Positions 50,312 to 58,172 of a DNA stretch of 64,000 nt are shown piece after piece; the stretch's first letter is position 1; each line of letters opens with the position of its first letter. The DNA comes from Lysobacter sp. GTDB lineage: Bacteria > Pseudomonadota > Gammaproteobacteria > Xanthomonadales > Xanthomonadaceae. The notes beneath the pieces were generated by a model that had not been told where the DNA came from, did not search any database, and was given only the letters and a program-made list of their open reading frames with translations. Position numbers and translations under genes: made by a program. The stretch spans positions 62,001 through 126,000 of the forward strand of contig JAHCAU010000013.1 of NCBI GenBank assembly GCA_019634715.1, in the 5' to 3' direction.

Positions 50312-51913
50312 TCAGCCGGCCTGCGCCTTGCGCCGCGCCAGGTAGCCGTTCAACTCGCGCTTGACCACCGGGAACAGCATGTACACGCCGATCAGGTTGG
50401 GGATCGCCATGATGAACAGCAGCGCGTCGGCGATGTCGACGATGCTGCCGAGGTTCATGGTGCAGCCCACCACCGCCATCGCGAGGAAGAACACCTTGAA
50501 GCCGTAGAGCACCACCTTCGATTCGCGGGCGAGGAAGCTGGCCGCCTTCGCGCCGTAGTAGGCCCAGGTGATGATGGTCGAGAACGCGAACAGGAACACC
50601 GCCACCGTCAGCAGGTAGGGGAACCACGAAACCACGGACGCGAACGCCTGCGAGGTCAGCTGCACGCCCTGCGCGGTGCCGCTGACCGTGGAGCCCTGCA
50701 GCGCGGCCAGTTCGCCGGAGATGATGATGACCAGCGCGGTCATCGTGCAGATCACCACGGTGTCGATGAAGGGTTCCCACAGCGCGACGAAGCCTTCGGT
50801 CACCGGCTCCTCGGTCTTCACGGCCGAATGCGCGATGGCCGCCGACCCCAGGCCGGCCTCGTTCGAGAACGCGGCGCGGCGGAAGCCCTGGATCAGCGCG
50901 CCGATCACGCCGCCGGCGACGCCTTCGGCGGTGAACGCACCCCCGAGGATCTGGCCGAAGGCATCGGGCAAGCGCTCGAAGTGCACGCCGATCACGAACA
51001 GGCAGCCGATCACGTACATCGCCGCCATCGCCGGCACCAGCTTCGACGTGACGCTGCCGATGCGCTTGATGCCGCCGATCACGACCAGGCCCGCCAGCAC
51101 CGCGATGACGACGCCGAACAGCCAGCCGCGACCGGCGAGCGGGCCGGCGTCGCCGCCGGTGATCGCGAAGAACTGCGCATAGGCCTGGTTGGCCTGGAAC
51201 ATCGAGCCGGCACCGATCGCGCCGAGCATGGTGCAGACCGCGAACACGGTGGCCAGCAGCACGCCGAAGCCCTTGAGTCCCGGATAGTTCTCCGCGATGC
51301 CGCGGCTGAGGTAGTACATCGGGCCGCCCGACACGGTGCCGTCGGCCTTCACCAGGCGATACTTCACGCCGAGCGTGCATTCCACGAACTTGGTGGACAT
51401 GCCCAGCAGGCCGGCGAGCACCATCCAGAAGGTCGCGCCCGCGCCGCCGATGCTCAGCGCCACCGCCACGCCCGCGATGTTGCCCAGGCCGACGGTGCCG
51501 GACACGGCCGAGGTGAGCGCCTGGAAGTGGCTGACTTCGCCGGCGCTGTTCGGATCGGCGTAGTCGCCGCGGATCAGGCGGAACCCGTGGGCGAACCCGC
51601 GGATGTTGATGAAGCCGAAGTACAGCGTGGATGCCAGGCCGGCGAGGATCAGCCAGCCGAGGATGAGCGGGAACATCACCGGCGCCTCATCGGTGCCACC
51701 GACCCGGACGGCGTAGAAGATCGCGCCGGACACCGCCTCGGCCACCGGCTGCATCACCGCATCGATGCGCGCGTCCAGCGATTGCGCGGGCTGCGCCGCC
51801 TGCTCGGCGACCTCGGTCGCGGGCGCCTGGGCCGACAGCCCGAAGGGCACGGCCAGGGTGATCAGGGCGAAGACGGTCGCCAGGAGGCCAACCGACAGGG
51901 CGCGTATCCGCAT
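50312..51913 (-). CDS. Sodium:alanine symporter (AGCS family)
   Basis: A 533-residue Na+-coupled alanine/glycine transporter. A cleavable-looking signal-like first helix (residues ~5–28, ending GLSAQA) and a ~40-residue Ala/Gln-rich periplasmic segment precede the core, a variant seen in several proteobacteria. Core motifs: TSAVSGTVGLGNIAGVAVAL, KFVECTLGVKYR, GGPMYYLSRG, AAFSNEAGLGSAAIAHSA and VFLFAFSTIITWAYYG. ATG 51913 gives this N-terminus. Convergent with the APC gene. Confidence 0.94.
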   Translation of the reverse strand: MRIRALSVGLLATVFALITLAVPFGLSAQAPATEVAEQAAQPAQSLDARIDAVMQPVAEAVSGAIFYAVRVGGTDEAPVMFPLILGWLILAGLASTLYFGFINIRGFAHGFRLIRGDYADPNSAGEVSHFQALTSAVSGTVGLGNIAGVAVALSIGGAGATFWMVLAGLLGMSTKFVECTLGVKYRLVKADGTVSGGPMYYLSRGIAENYPGLKGFGVLLATVFAVCTMLGAIGAGSMFQANQAYAQFFAITGGDAGPLAGRGWLFGVVIAVLAGLVVIGGIKRIGSVTSKLVPAMAAMYVIGCLFVIGVHFERLPDAFGQILGGAFTAEGVAGGVIGALIQGFRRAAFSNEAGLGSAAIAHSAVKTEEPVTEGFVALWEPFIDTVVICTMTALVIIISGELAALQGSTVSGTAQGVQLTSQAFASVVSWFPYLLTVAVFLFAFSTIITWAYYGAKAASFLARESKVVLYGFKVFFLAMAVVGCTMNLGSIVDIADALLFIMAIPNLIGVYMLFPVVKRELNGYLARRKAQAG

Positions 51914-52032
51914 GGGCAAGTTCCTCGGCAAAACGCCGAGTCTACCCGTTCCGGACATTCAGGCAACGATCATCCGGCCTGTCATCGCCCCGGGCGGAAC
52001 GGGGCGAGAACGACACGGCACGGTACGGTGAC

Positions 52033-52362
52033 TCAGAGCTTCTTCGCCCAGGCGCTGCACCAGCCCTTGGCGGCGACGGTGTTCTTCGGGAACAGCGTGC
52101 ACGGGCCGTAGGCATCGGCCTTGGCGCCCTTGAAGAAGTTGCAGTTGGCGCAGTTGCTGCCGGCCTTGAACGCGGCGTGCTTCACGGCCGCGGCGTTCTC
52201 GGTGTAGGCCAGCGCCTTGGCGGCGGCATCGGTGGCCGGCAGCTTCGGCAGCGCCGCCGGCGCGGCAGCGGTGGCGTCGGCCATGCGCAGGGCAACCGGC
52301 GCGGTGGCGGCGGCGACCATGGCGATGGTCAGGAAACGGCGGCGGGAGGCATCGTGGCGCAT
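52033..52362 (-). CDS. High-potential iron-sulfur protein (HiPIP)
   Basis: A 109-residue periplasmic electron carrier with one [4Fe-4S] cluster at high potential. The Tat signal is SRRRFLT at residues 6–12 with the core TIAMVAAATAPVALRMADA. Mature cluster ligands: SNCANCNFF (Cys, Cys), YGPCTLFP (Cys) and GWCSAWAKK (Cys), the HiPIP pattern C-x2-C…C…C. Tat export fits assembly of the cluster in the cytoplasm. ATG 52362; divergent from the aldolase gene at 52489. Electron partner not evident here. Confidence 0.93.
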   Translation of the reverse strand: MRHDASRRRFLTIAMVAAATAPVALRMADATAAAPAALPKLPATDAAAKALAYTENAAAVKHAAFKAGSNCANCNFFKGAKADAYGPCTLFPKNTVAAKGWCSAWAKKL

Positions 52363-52488
52363 CTGGCTGGGATCCTGTGGGGAGAGACTGCGGCCAGTCT
52401 GTGCGCCTGCATTCCCCGGCACCTTGAGCCGGATCAAACCACCGCGCGGTATCCTTGCGCCCCACGCAATATCCAAGGTGCAGTCCGC

Positions 52489-53148
52489 ATGCAGGACCAC
52501 GAACGGGCCGCCCGCCAATCCCTCATCGACCACTGCTGCGCGATGAACGCCAGCGGCCTGTCGCTCGGCAAGTCCGGCAACGCCAGCCTGCGCTGGGGCG
52601 ACGGCCTGCTGATCACCCCCACCGGCCGCGCCTACGACCGCCTGCAGCCCGAGGACATCGTCTTCCTCGACGCCGACGGCGGCTGCGCCCCGGGCCAGCT
52701 GATTCCGTCCAGCGAATGGCGCTTCCACTGCGACATCCTGCGCGCCTACCCGCAGGCGAACGCCGTCGTCCACGTGCACTCGACCTATGCCACCGCCCTC
52801 GCCTGCCTGGGCGAAGGCATCCCGGCCTTCCACTACATGGTCGCGGTGGCCGGCGGCGCGGAGATTCCCTGCGCCGACTACGCCACCTTCGGCAGCGCCG
52901 AGCTGTCCGACAACGTGCTGCGCGTGCTCCACGGCGAGTTCAGGGCCTGCCTGATGGCGAACCACGGCCAGGTGGCGATCGGCAAGACCCTCGCCGATGC
53001 CTACGCCCTGGCGCAGGAGGTCGAGAACCTCGCCCGGCAGTACATGCTCGCGCGCAGCCTCGGCCCGACCCGCAACCTGCCGGCCGAGGAAATGGCCCGG
53101 GTGGTCGAGAAGTTCAGGTCCTACGGCCAGCAGCGCTCGGATGACTGA
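52489..53148 (+). CDS. Class II aldolase/adducin family protein (FucA-like)
   Basis: A 219-residue zinc-dependent aldolase-like protein. SGLSLGKSGNASLRWGDGLL contains the phosphate-binding GN.S motif; IPSSEWRFHCDILRAYP holds the catalytic Glu; VVHVHSTYATALA supplies two His ligands and LMANHGQVAIG the third. Close in layout to L-fuculose-1-phosphate aldolase, but the group includes many different substrates. ATG 52489 after CAAGGTGCAG. It precedes mtnB, another class II aldolase-fold enzyme, by 231 bases. Confidence 0.88.
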   Translation: MQDHERAARQSLIDHCCAMNASGLSLGKSGNASLRWGDGLLITPTGRAYDRLQPEDIVFLDADGGCAPGQLIPSSEWRFHCDILRAYPQANAVVHVHSTYATALACLGEGIPAFHYMVAVAGGAEIPCADYATFGSAELSDNVLRVLHGEFRACLMANHGQVAIGKTLADAYALAQEVENLARQYMLARSLGPTRNLPAEEMARVVEKFRSYGQQRSDD

Positions 53149-53225
53149 GTCGCTGGCGTCGTTCCGGCTCACCCCGGAATCGTCTGGACACGAAGATCTG
53201 TTCCCGGTACGGCGACGGAAAGGAT

Positions 53226-53300
53226 CGTCATCCTCGCGCAAGCGAGGACCCAGGCATCAGCCGCGATCAAGCATGGGTCCTCGCTTGCGCGAGGATGACG
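53226..53300. repeat. REP-like inverted repeat, family C (copy 1)
   Basis: Two perfect 27-bp inverted arms (left begins CGTCATCCTCGCGCAAGCGA and ends GGACCCA) with a 21-base spacer. Each arm has a small internal hairpin (CTCGC/GCGAG). A second copy lies at 57455. Confidence 0.9.
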
Positions 53301-53379
53301 TGCTCTTCATTCCATTCAGGAATAAGAGACGCCCGAGGGTCCATATGGCACCGGGAACGGGTCCGCTACACTGCGCGCC

Positions 53380-54027
53380 ATGAACACGCCAGCCCCCACC
53401 CCCGCCTTCGATCACAACGTCTACGCCGGCTGCGCCGCCCAGATCGTCTCGCACACCCGCGAGCTCGCCGCCAAGGGCTGGACACCGGCCACCGCCGGCA
53501 ATTTCTCGATCCGGATGAGCGCCGACCTCGCCGCGATCACCATCTCCGGCAAGGACAAGGGCCGCCTCAGCGAAGCCGACATCATGGTCGTCGACATGGA
53601 CAACCAGCCGGTCGCCACGCACCACCGGCCCTCGGCCGAGACCGCCCTGCACACCCATCTCTACCGCCGCTATCCCGACGTCGGCGCCGTCCTGCACACC
53701 CACTCGCCCACCCAGACCATCGCCGGCCTGCTCTACGCCCCCGAGGGCCGCGTGCGCCTGCAGGGCTACGAGCTGTTCAAGGCCCTGCGCGGCCACACCA
53801 CGCACGAGAAGACCTTCGACCTGCCGGTGGTGCCGAACTCGCAGGACATGGACGAACTCACCGCCAGCGTCGACGCCGTGCTGACCGAGCCGAACACCTG
53901 GGGCTACCTGATCGCCGGCCACGGCCTGTACGCCTGGGGCAAGGACATCGCCGAAGCCCGCCGCCACCTGGACGCCTTCGAATTCATGCTCGGCTGCGAG
54001 CTGGAAATGCGCCGGCTGCGCGGCTGA
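53380..54027 (+). CDS. mtnB: Methylthioribulose-1-phosphate dehydratase
   Basis: Dehydrates 5-methylthioribulose 1-phosphate to the diketo intermediate in methionine salvage; class II aldolase fold, zinc. The 215 residues match MtnB. Motifs: KGWTPATAGNFSIRMS, AITISGKDKGRL, HHRPSAETALHTHLYRRYP, GAVLHTHSPTQT (Zn His pair), EKTFDLPVVPNSQDM and YLIAGHGLYAWG (third His). First of three salvage genes here; mtnD and mtnC follow on the same strand, with a repeat and a low-GC insert between. Confidence 0.95.
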   Translation: MNTPAPTPAFDHNVYAGCAAQIVSHTRELAAKGWTPATAGNFSIRMSADLAAITISGKDKGRLSEADIMVVDMDNQPVATHHRPSAETALHTHLYRRYPDVGAVLHTHSPTQTIAGLLYAPEGRVRLQGYELFKALRGHTTHEKTFDLPVVPNSQDMDELTASVDAVLTEPNTWGYLIAGHGLYAWGKDIAEARRHLDAFEFMLGCELEMRRLRG

Positions 54028-54047
54028 GCCCAAGCTTCAGGCTTTTC

Positions 54048-54124
54048 GTAGGAGGGCCTTCAGGCCCGAGCTCTTGATCTGGCTTTTCCGATAATCAAGA
54101 GCTCGGGCCTGAAGGCCCTCCTAC
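54048..54124. repeat. REP-like inverted doublet, family A (copy 5)
   Basis: Two 25-bp inverted arms identical to those at 10390, with a 27-base spacer. Inserted between mtnB and mtnD, so it may act on the operon transcript. Confidence 0.9.
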
Positions 54125-54211
54125 AGTGCAGAACCCTGCGTTTCACGCATTGAACCGCCCCCTCCCCTGCCCCATGATCGGCAGGCCCCACGCCCTCCAC
54201 GGATCACCGCC

Positions 54212-55099
54212 ATGAGCCGCCTGCGCATCTTCGCCGACGACCGCCCCGACACCCCGCTGTCGGTCAGCCACGACCATGCCGACATCGCCGCCAGCCTGAA
54301 GACCATCGGCGTCGATTTCGAGCAGTGGCAGGCCACGCAGGCGATCAAAGCCGGCGACGCGCCGGAAACCATCATCGCCGCCTACCGGGCCGACATCGAC
54401 CGGATCAGCGCCGCGCGCGGTTTCACCACTGTAGATATCGTCAGTATCGCGCCGGACAACCCGAACCGCGAGGCGATGCGCACCAAGTTCCTCGACGAGC
54501 ACTACCACGTCGAGGACGAAGTCCGCTTCTTCGTCGCCGGCTCCGGCCTGTTCAGCCTGCACGTCGACGGCAAGGTCTACGAAGTCCTGTGCGAAGCCGG
54601 CGACCTGATCTCGGTGCCCGACAAGACCACGCACTGGTTCGACATGGGTCCGGAACCGAGCTTCGTCGCCATCCGCTTCTTCCAGCAGGCCGACGGCTGG
54701 GTCGGCCATTTCACCGGCACCGACATCGCGCAGCGGTTTCCGCGGTACGAGGCAGCCTCAGCTGACAAATCGAAGCAAAGGCTTTTGACCAATCTAAATT
54801 TACTCCTAAATTTCCTTGAGCCATCTCGATGGACTCCTCATGGGCCTGTCATGCATATTCAGGACAACGATACAAACGCAGAGTCGAAGCGAGAGCTAAT
54901 CGCTCAAGCACAGACCCTATTTGAGGCCGCGAAAGCCGTTGCCGGCGGAACTAGTCTTTCCTCCATGCACTTTAATCCTATGGACTCTGACTTGATTTCA
55001 GAGAAACTGGCAGGCGACATTGATGAAATGAAGTACCTAGACCTGTCTCTGGCTTACAACAGAGCCTTGGAATCATACTTAGACGCAACGAATCACTAA
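54212..55099 (+). CDS. mtnD: Acireductone dioxygenase with foreign C-terminal extension
   Basis: Oxidises acireductone with O2 to the keto acid precursor of methionine and formate (Fe form). Residues 1–182 are a complete cupin-fold MtnD: metal ligands His97, His99, Glu103 and His141 (DEHYHVEDEVRFF, THWFDM), EVLCEAGDLISVPD and the usual end FTGTDIAQRFPRYEAA. The family stops there (about 185 residues). Here the frame continues for about 112 more residues (SADKSKQRLLTNLN… to DATNH) encoded by visibly lower-GC DNA starting near 54765. So the end of the gene has been replaced by an insertion. The core should still fold; the tail is of unknown origin and may have arisen from an unrelated coding piece. 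Confidence 0.88.
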   Translation: MSRLRIFADDRPDTPLSVSHDHADIAASLKTIGVDFEQWQATQAIKAGDAPETIIAAYRADIDRISAARGFTTVDIVSIAPDNPNREAMRTKFLDEHYHVEDEVRFFVAGSGLFSLHVDGKVYEVLCEAGDLISVPDKTTHWFDMGPEPSFVAIRFFQQADGWVGHFTGTDIAQRFPRYEAASADKSKQRLLTNLNLLLNFLEPSRWTPHGPVMHIQDNDTNAESKRELIAQAQTLFEAAKAVAGGTSLSSMHFNPMDSDLISEKLAGDIDEMKYLDLSLAYNRALESYLDATNH

Positions 55100-55750
55100 G
55101 CACGGATATCGTGCAGCGGCTTTCTCAGCACCAGATGGCAGGCGGGTTGATAGCAGCCTATTTCACGGCCATAGGCCGGGCAATCAAGCACAGGAAGCAA
55201 AAATGATCCGTCTTCCGATGCTTCTTGTTGCTCTCTCAACTCCAATTTCAGGGCTTGCTCAAAATGAATACGATGGCGCACGCCGGCTAGGCGAAGCAAT
55301 TTTTGGGGCGGAAGAGAGAAAACGACACGCATACAACGAAGGCTTAAGGCAAGCAGCTGAGCGAGAAAATGCAATTTCGAACGCAATGGAAGCCCGAGCG
55401 CGAGCAGAAATTATTCGAATGGAAAATGCTGCGCGCGAAAGACTCAAGACGTTTTGGATGTCAACCGGACTAACCGAACAAGAAGCGATCAGCGTTGCCT
55501 CTGAATTCCGCATTGAAGAAAAGCAAATATCCATCAATATTCGCGCACAGCGCGACGGCATCGAGAAAACTTTAGTGAGGGCCCTAAGGGCTTACGAGAA
55601 CTACGACTACCTTCTGGCAAACCAGATGCTCATCGGCGCCGAACGCATCGCCGGGACCACGCCAGAACAACTTTCTGCCGCTCAGAAAGCAGTAGAAGCA
55701 GAGAAAGCGCGAATTGGAATCCAATCTGGAAATCCATAAAGTCCTATTCA
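54765..55750. other. Low-GC insertion between mtnD core and mtnC
   Basis: Base composition drops sharply at about 54765, inside the mtnD reading frame, and returns to the local norm at the start of mtnC (55764). The patch holds the MtnD tail and one intact gene (55203–55739). A sequence at 55105–55126 resembles the mtnD end at 54722–54743 (17 of 22 bases alike, mainly transitions) and reads DIVQRL against DIAQRF. This could be a remnant of the original or of a related mtnD 3' end displaced by the insertion. No transposase or integrase gene was found in it. Confidence 0.7.
55203..55739 (+). CDS. Exported helical protein of unknown function (low GC)
   Basis: A 178-residue protein with an N-terminal signal peptide (MIRLPMLLVALSTPISGLAQ, residues 1–20, cleavage after LAQ). 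The mature part is almost wholly helical and charged (REN, EAR, RIEEKQ repeats), with predicted coiled coil around residues 45–110. Base composition is well below the local average. ATG 55203 follows AGGAAGCAAAA. It lies inside the insertion between mtnD and mtnC and is not part of methionine salvage. No family recognised. Confidence 0.65.
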   Translation: MIRLPMLLVALSTPISGLAQNEYDGARRLGEAIFGAEERKRHAYNEGLRQAAERENAISNAMEARARAEIIRMENAARERLKTFWMSTGLTEQEAISVASEFRIEEKQISINIRAQRDGIEKTLVRALRAYENYDYLLANQMLIGAERIAGTTPEQLSAAQKAVEAEKARIGIQSGNP

Positions 55751-55763
55751 CCTGGAAAAAGAA

Positions 55764-56456
55764 ATGCCCCTCATCCTCACCGACATCGAAGGCACCACCT
55801 CCTCCATCTCGTTCGTGAAGGACGTGCTGTTCCCGTACGCGCGGCGCGCGCTGCCCGGGTTCGTGCGGGAGCGCGGGCAGGAACCGGAGGTGCGGCGCTG
55901 GCTGGACGCGGTGGCGACCGAGCACGGGGCGGTGTGCAGCGACGACGTGATCGTCGAGATCCTGCAGGGCTGGATCGACGAGGACCGCAAGCACACGGCG
56001 CTGAAGGCGCTGCAGGGCATGATCTGGAGCGACGGCTATCGCGGTGCGGACTTCACCGCGCACATCTATCCCGATGCCGCCGCGACGCTGCGCGACTGGC
56101 ACGCGGCGGGGCTGCCGCTGGCGGTGTATTCCTCGGGCTCGGTGCCGGCGCAGAAGCTGTTCTTCGGCCACACCGATGCCGGCGACCTGACCGGCCTGTT
56201 CGAGGGCTGGTTCGACACCGAGGTCGGGCACAAGCGCGAGGCGGGCAGCTACGCCGAGATCGCGCGCCGCCTCGGCCGCCTTCCGGACGACATCCTGTTC
56301 CTGTCCGACGTGGTCGAGGAGCTCGACGCCGCGCGCGAGGCCGGGCTGCGCACGGTGCTGGTCGATCGCCTCGACGATTACCCGCAGCCGCGTCTCGGCG
56401 ACGCCGCACACGGCCATGCGCGCGTCGAGCGCTTCGACCAGATCACGCTGGATTGA
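55764..56456 (+). CDS. mtnC: Acireductone synthase (enolase-phosphatase E1)
   Basis: HAD-family enzyme that enolises 2,3-diketo-5-methylthiopentyl-1-phosphate and then dephosphorylates it to acireductone, the substrate of MtnD. The 230 residues match. Motif I is LTDIEGTTSSISFVKDVLFP (Asp7, Glu9); motif II VYSSGSVPAQKLFFGH; motif III/IV GHKREAGSYAEIA and ILFLSDVVEELDAA. Its ribosome site GGAAAAAG lies in the low-GC flank. Normally adjacent to mtnD; here separated by about 660 bases of inserted DNA, so co-transcription may be disturbed. Confidence 0.95.
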   Translation: MPLILTDIEGTTSSISFVKDVLFPYARRALPGFVRERGQEPEVRRWLDAVATEHGAVCSDDVIVEILQGWIDEDRKHTALKALQGMIWSDGYRGADFTAHIYPDAAATLRDWHAAGLPLAVYSSGSVPAQKLFFGHTDAGDLTGLFEGWFDTEVGHKREAGSYAEIARRLGRLPDDILFLSDVVEELDAAREAGLRTVLVDRLDDYPQPRLGDAAHGHARVERFDQITLD

Positions 56457-56476
56457 CCGGATCGGGACCCCACGCC

Positions 56477-57430
56477 ATGCGCGCCCTCCACGCCCTCTCG
56501 CTGCTGATCGGCCTGCTGCTCTGCGGCGCCGCGGGTGCCGCGGGTGCCGCGGGCAAGGAGCGACAGGTCATCACCGATCCCGCGCTGCGCGCACGCGAGG
56601 CGCGGCTGCTCGACGAGGCGATCCAGGCGCTGGTCCCGAGCCGCCCGGGCGTGCCGGACCTGTACGTGATCGGCTTCGGCGGCGACAGCACCGAGGACGT
56701 GTTCCGCAACGAGATCGTGCATCTCGACAGCCTGATGACCGAGCGCTTCGGCGCGCGCGGCCGCGTGCTCACCCTGGTCAACCACAGCGACAGCCTGATC
56801 CGCACGCCGCGCCCGCTGGCGAACCTGGAGAACCTGCGCACCGCGCTGCGCGGCGTCGCCTCCAGGATGGACGACGAGGATGTGCTGCTGCTGTTCATGA
56901 CCATGCACGGCACGCCGCAGCACCAGCTGGTCGCGCTGATGCCGCCCGCCTTCGTCGACATGATCGATCCACGCGAATTGCGCGATGCGCTGGATGATGC
57001 CGGCATCCGCCACCGCGTGCTCGCGATCTCGGCCTGCTTTTCCGGCGGTTTCGTGCCGGCGCTGCAAGGCCCGCGCACCCTGGTCATCACCGCCGCGCAC
57101 CGCAGCCGCCCCTCGTTCGGCTGTGGCCCGGACTCCGACGCCACCTTCTTCGGTCGCGCCTGGCTGATCGATGCGCTGAACGACACCACGGATTTCGTCC
57201 GGGCCTTCGACATCGCCAGCCGCAGCATCGCCGTGCGCGAGAAAGCCGAGGGCTTCCGCCCGTCGAAACCGCAGATCGCGGTCGGCAAGGAGATCGTGCC
57301 GGTGCTGCAGGCCTGGCAGGCCCAGCTCCAGCCGGGGCCGAAGGTGGCCTATGCGTTCAATGCGCCGGCCGATGCAACCGACGCACCGGCGGAAGCGGCC
57401 TCGGCCGCGAATCCGAAAGAGAAGCGCTGA
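56477..57430 (+). CDS. Exported C13-like (legumain/caspase-fold) cysteine peptidase
   Basis: A 317-residue protein with a Sec signal peptide (residues 1–25, LLIGLLLCGAAGAAGAAG). The catalytic pair of clan CD peptidases is visible: His in LLLFMTMHGTPQHQ and Cys in VLAISACFSGGFVPAL. The preceding strand DLYVIGFGGDSTEDVFRNE and HLDSLMTERFG fit the caspase-like fold of the C13 family. The C-terminal ~30 residues are Ala/Pro/Glu-rich. Probably periplasmic or secreted. It starts 20 bases after mtnC, but no functional link is apparent. Whether it is active or what it cuts is unknown. Confidence 0.85.
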   Translation: MRALHALSLLIGLLLCGAAGAAGAAGKERQVITDPALRAREARLLDEAIQALVPSRPGVPDLYVIGFGGDSTEDVFRNEIVHLDSLMTERFGARGRVLTLVNHSDSLIRTPRPLANLENLRTALRGVASRMDDEDVLLLFMTMHGTPQHQLVALMPPAFVDMIDPRELRDALDDAGIRHRVLAISACFSGGFVPALQGPRTLVITAAHRSRPSFGCGPDSDATFFGRAWLIDALNDTTDFVRAFDIASRSIAVREKAEGFRPSKPQIAVGKEIVPVLQAWQAQLQPGPKVAYAFNAPADATDAPAEAASAANPKEKR

Positions 57431-57454
57431 CGCTGCTGCAAAGCAAAAAAGCAC

Positions 57455-57529
57455 CGTCATCCTCGCGCAAGCGAGGACCCAACCACCAGTATCGTTCAAG
57501 CCCGGGCCCTCGCTTGCGCGAGGATGACG
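57455..57529. repeat. REP-like inverted repeat, family C (copy 2)
   Basis: Inverted arms of about 26 bp almost identical to those at 53226 (begin CGTCATCCTCGCGCAAGCGA), with a 23-base spacer. One arm differs at a couple of bases (GGGCCC instead of GGGTCC). Between the convergent C13-like and YdeI-like genes. Confidence 0.9.
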
Positions 57530-57575
57530 ACGCTATTCCGACATGGGTCGTGTGCGACAAGCGCATGCACCTGCC

Positions 57576-58172
57576 TCAATGCAGCGTCTCGCCCCGCGCC
57601 AGCATCGCGACCAGGGTCTCGACGCGTTTCGCCTTCGTTTCCGGCTTCTTCGCGGTCTGCACCCGCCAGCACACGGCGTAGCGATTGGTCGCGTTCAAGG
57701 TCTCGAAGAAGGCCTTCGCCTTGCGGTCCTTCGCCAGCGCAGCGGCGAGTTCAGGCGGCACCGTCATGTTGCGCGCGCCGTCATAGGCGGCATCCCAGCG
57801 GCCGTCCGCTTTCGCCGCTTCGATTTCGCGCAGGCCGCCCTCGCGCATGCGACCGGCGGCGCTCAGGCGCTCGACATGCCCGATGTTGATCTTCGACCAC
57901 AGGCCTTTCGGGCGGCGCGGGGTGAAACGCTGCAGGAAAAAGCGCTCGTCGAAGCTGCGTTTCTGGCCGTCGATCCAGCCATGGCAGAGCGCGACGTCCA
58001 GCGCTTCGGCATAGGTCACCGTAGTCACGCCCGCGCCCTTCTTCGCGATCTTCAGCCACAGCCCTTTCGCATCGGCATGCGCGACGAGCCAGCGCTCCCA
58101 CGCGTCGTCGTCATCGAAGGCGATGACCGGCAGATCGTCGGGCAACGCCCTGGATGCGTCGGCCATGTTCAT
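57576..58172 (-). CDS. YdeI/OmpD-associated family protein
   Basis: A 198-residue cytosolic protein of the YdeI/OmpD-associated group; in E. coli and Salmonella linked to envelope stress, but reaction unknown. Typical segments: GLWLKIAKKGAG, TYAEALDVALCHGWIDGQK, ERFFLQRFTPRRPKGLWSKIN and FETLNATNRYAVCWRVQTAK with PETKAKRVETLVAMLARGE near the end. The ATG overlaps the stop of the phosphoesterase gene by 4 bases, with GGAAGGA upstream; an ATG two codons later is an alternative. Translationally coupled to the upstream gene. Confidence 0.9.
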   Translation of the reverse strand: MNMADASRALPDDLPVIAFDDDDAWERWLVAHADAKGLWLKIAKKGAGVTTVTYAEALDVALCHGWIDGQKRSFDERFFLQRFTPRRPKGLWSKINIGHVERLSAAGRMREGGLREIEAAKADGRWDAAYDGARNMTVPPELAAALAKDRKAKAFFETLNATNRYAVCWRVQTAKKPETKAKRVETLVAMLARGETLH

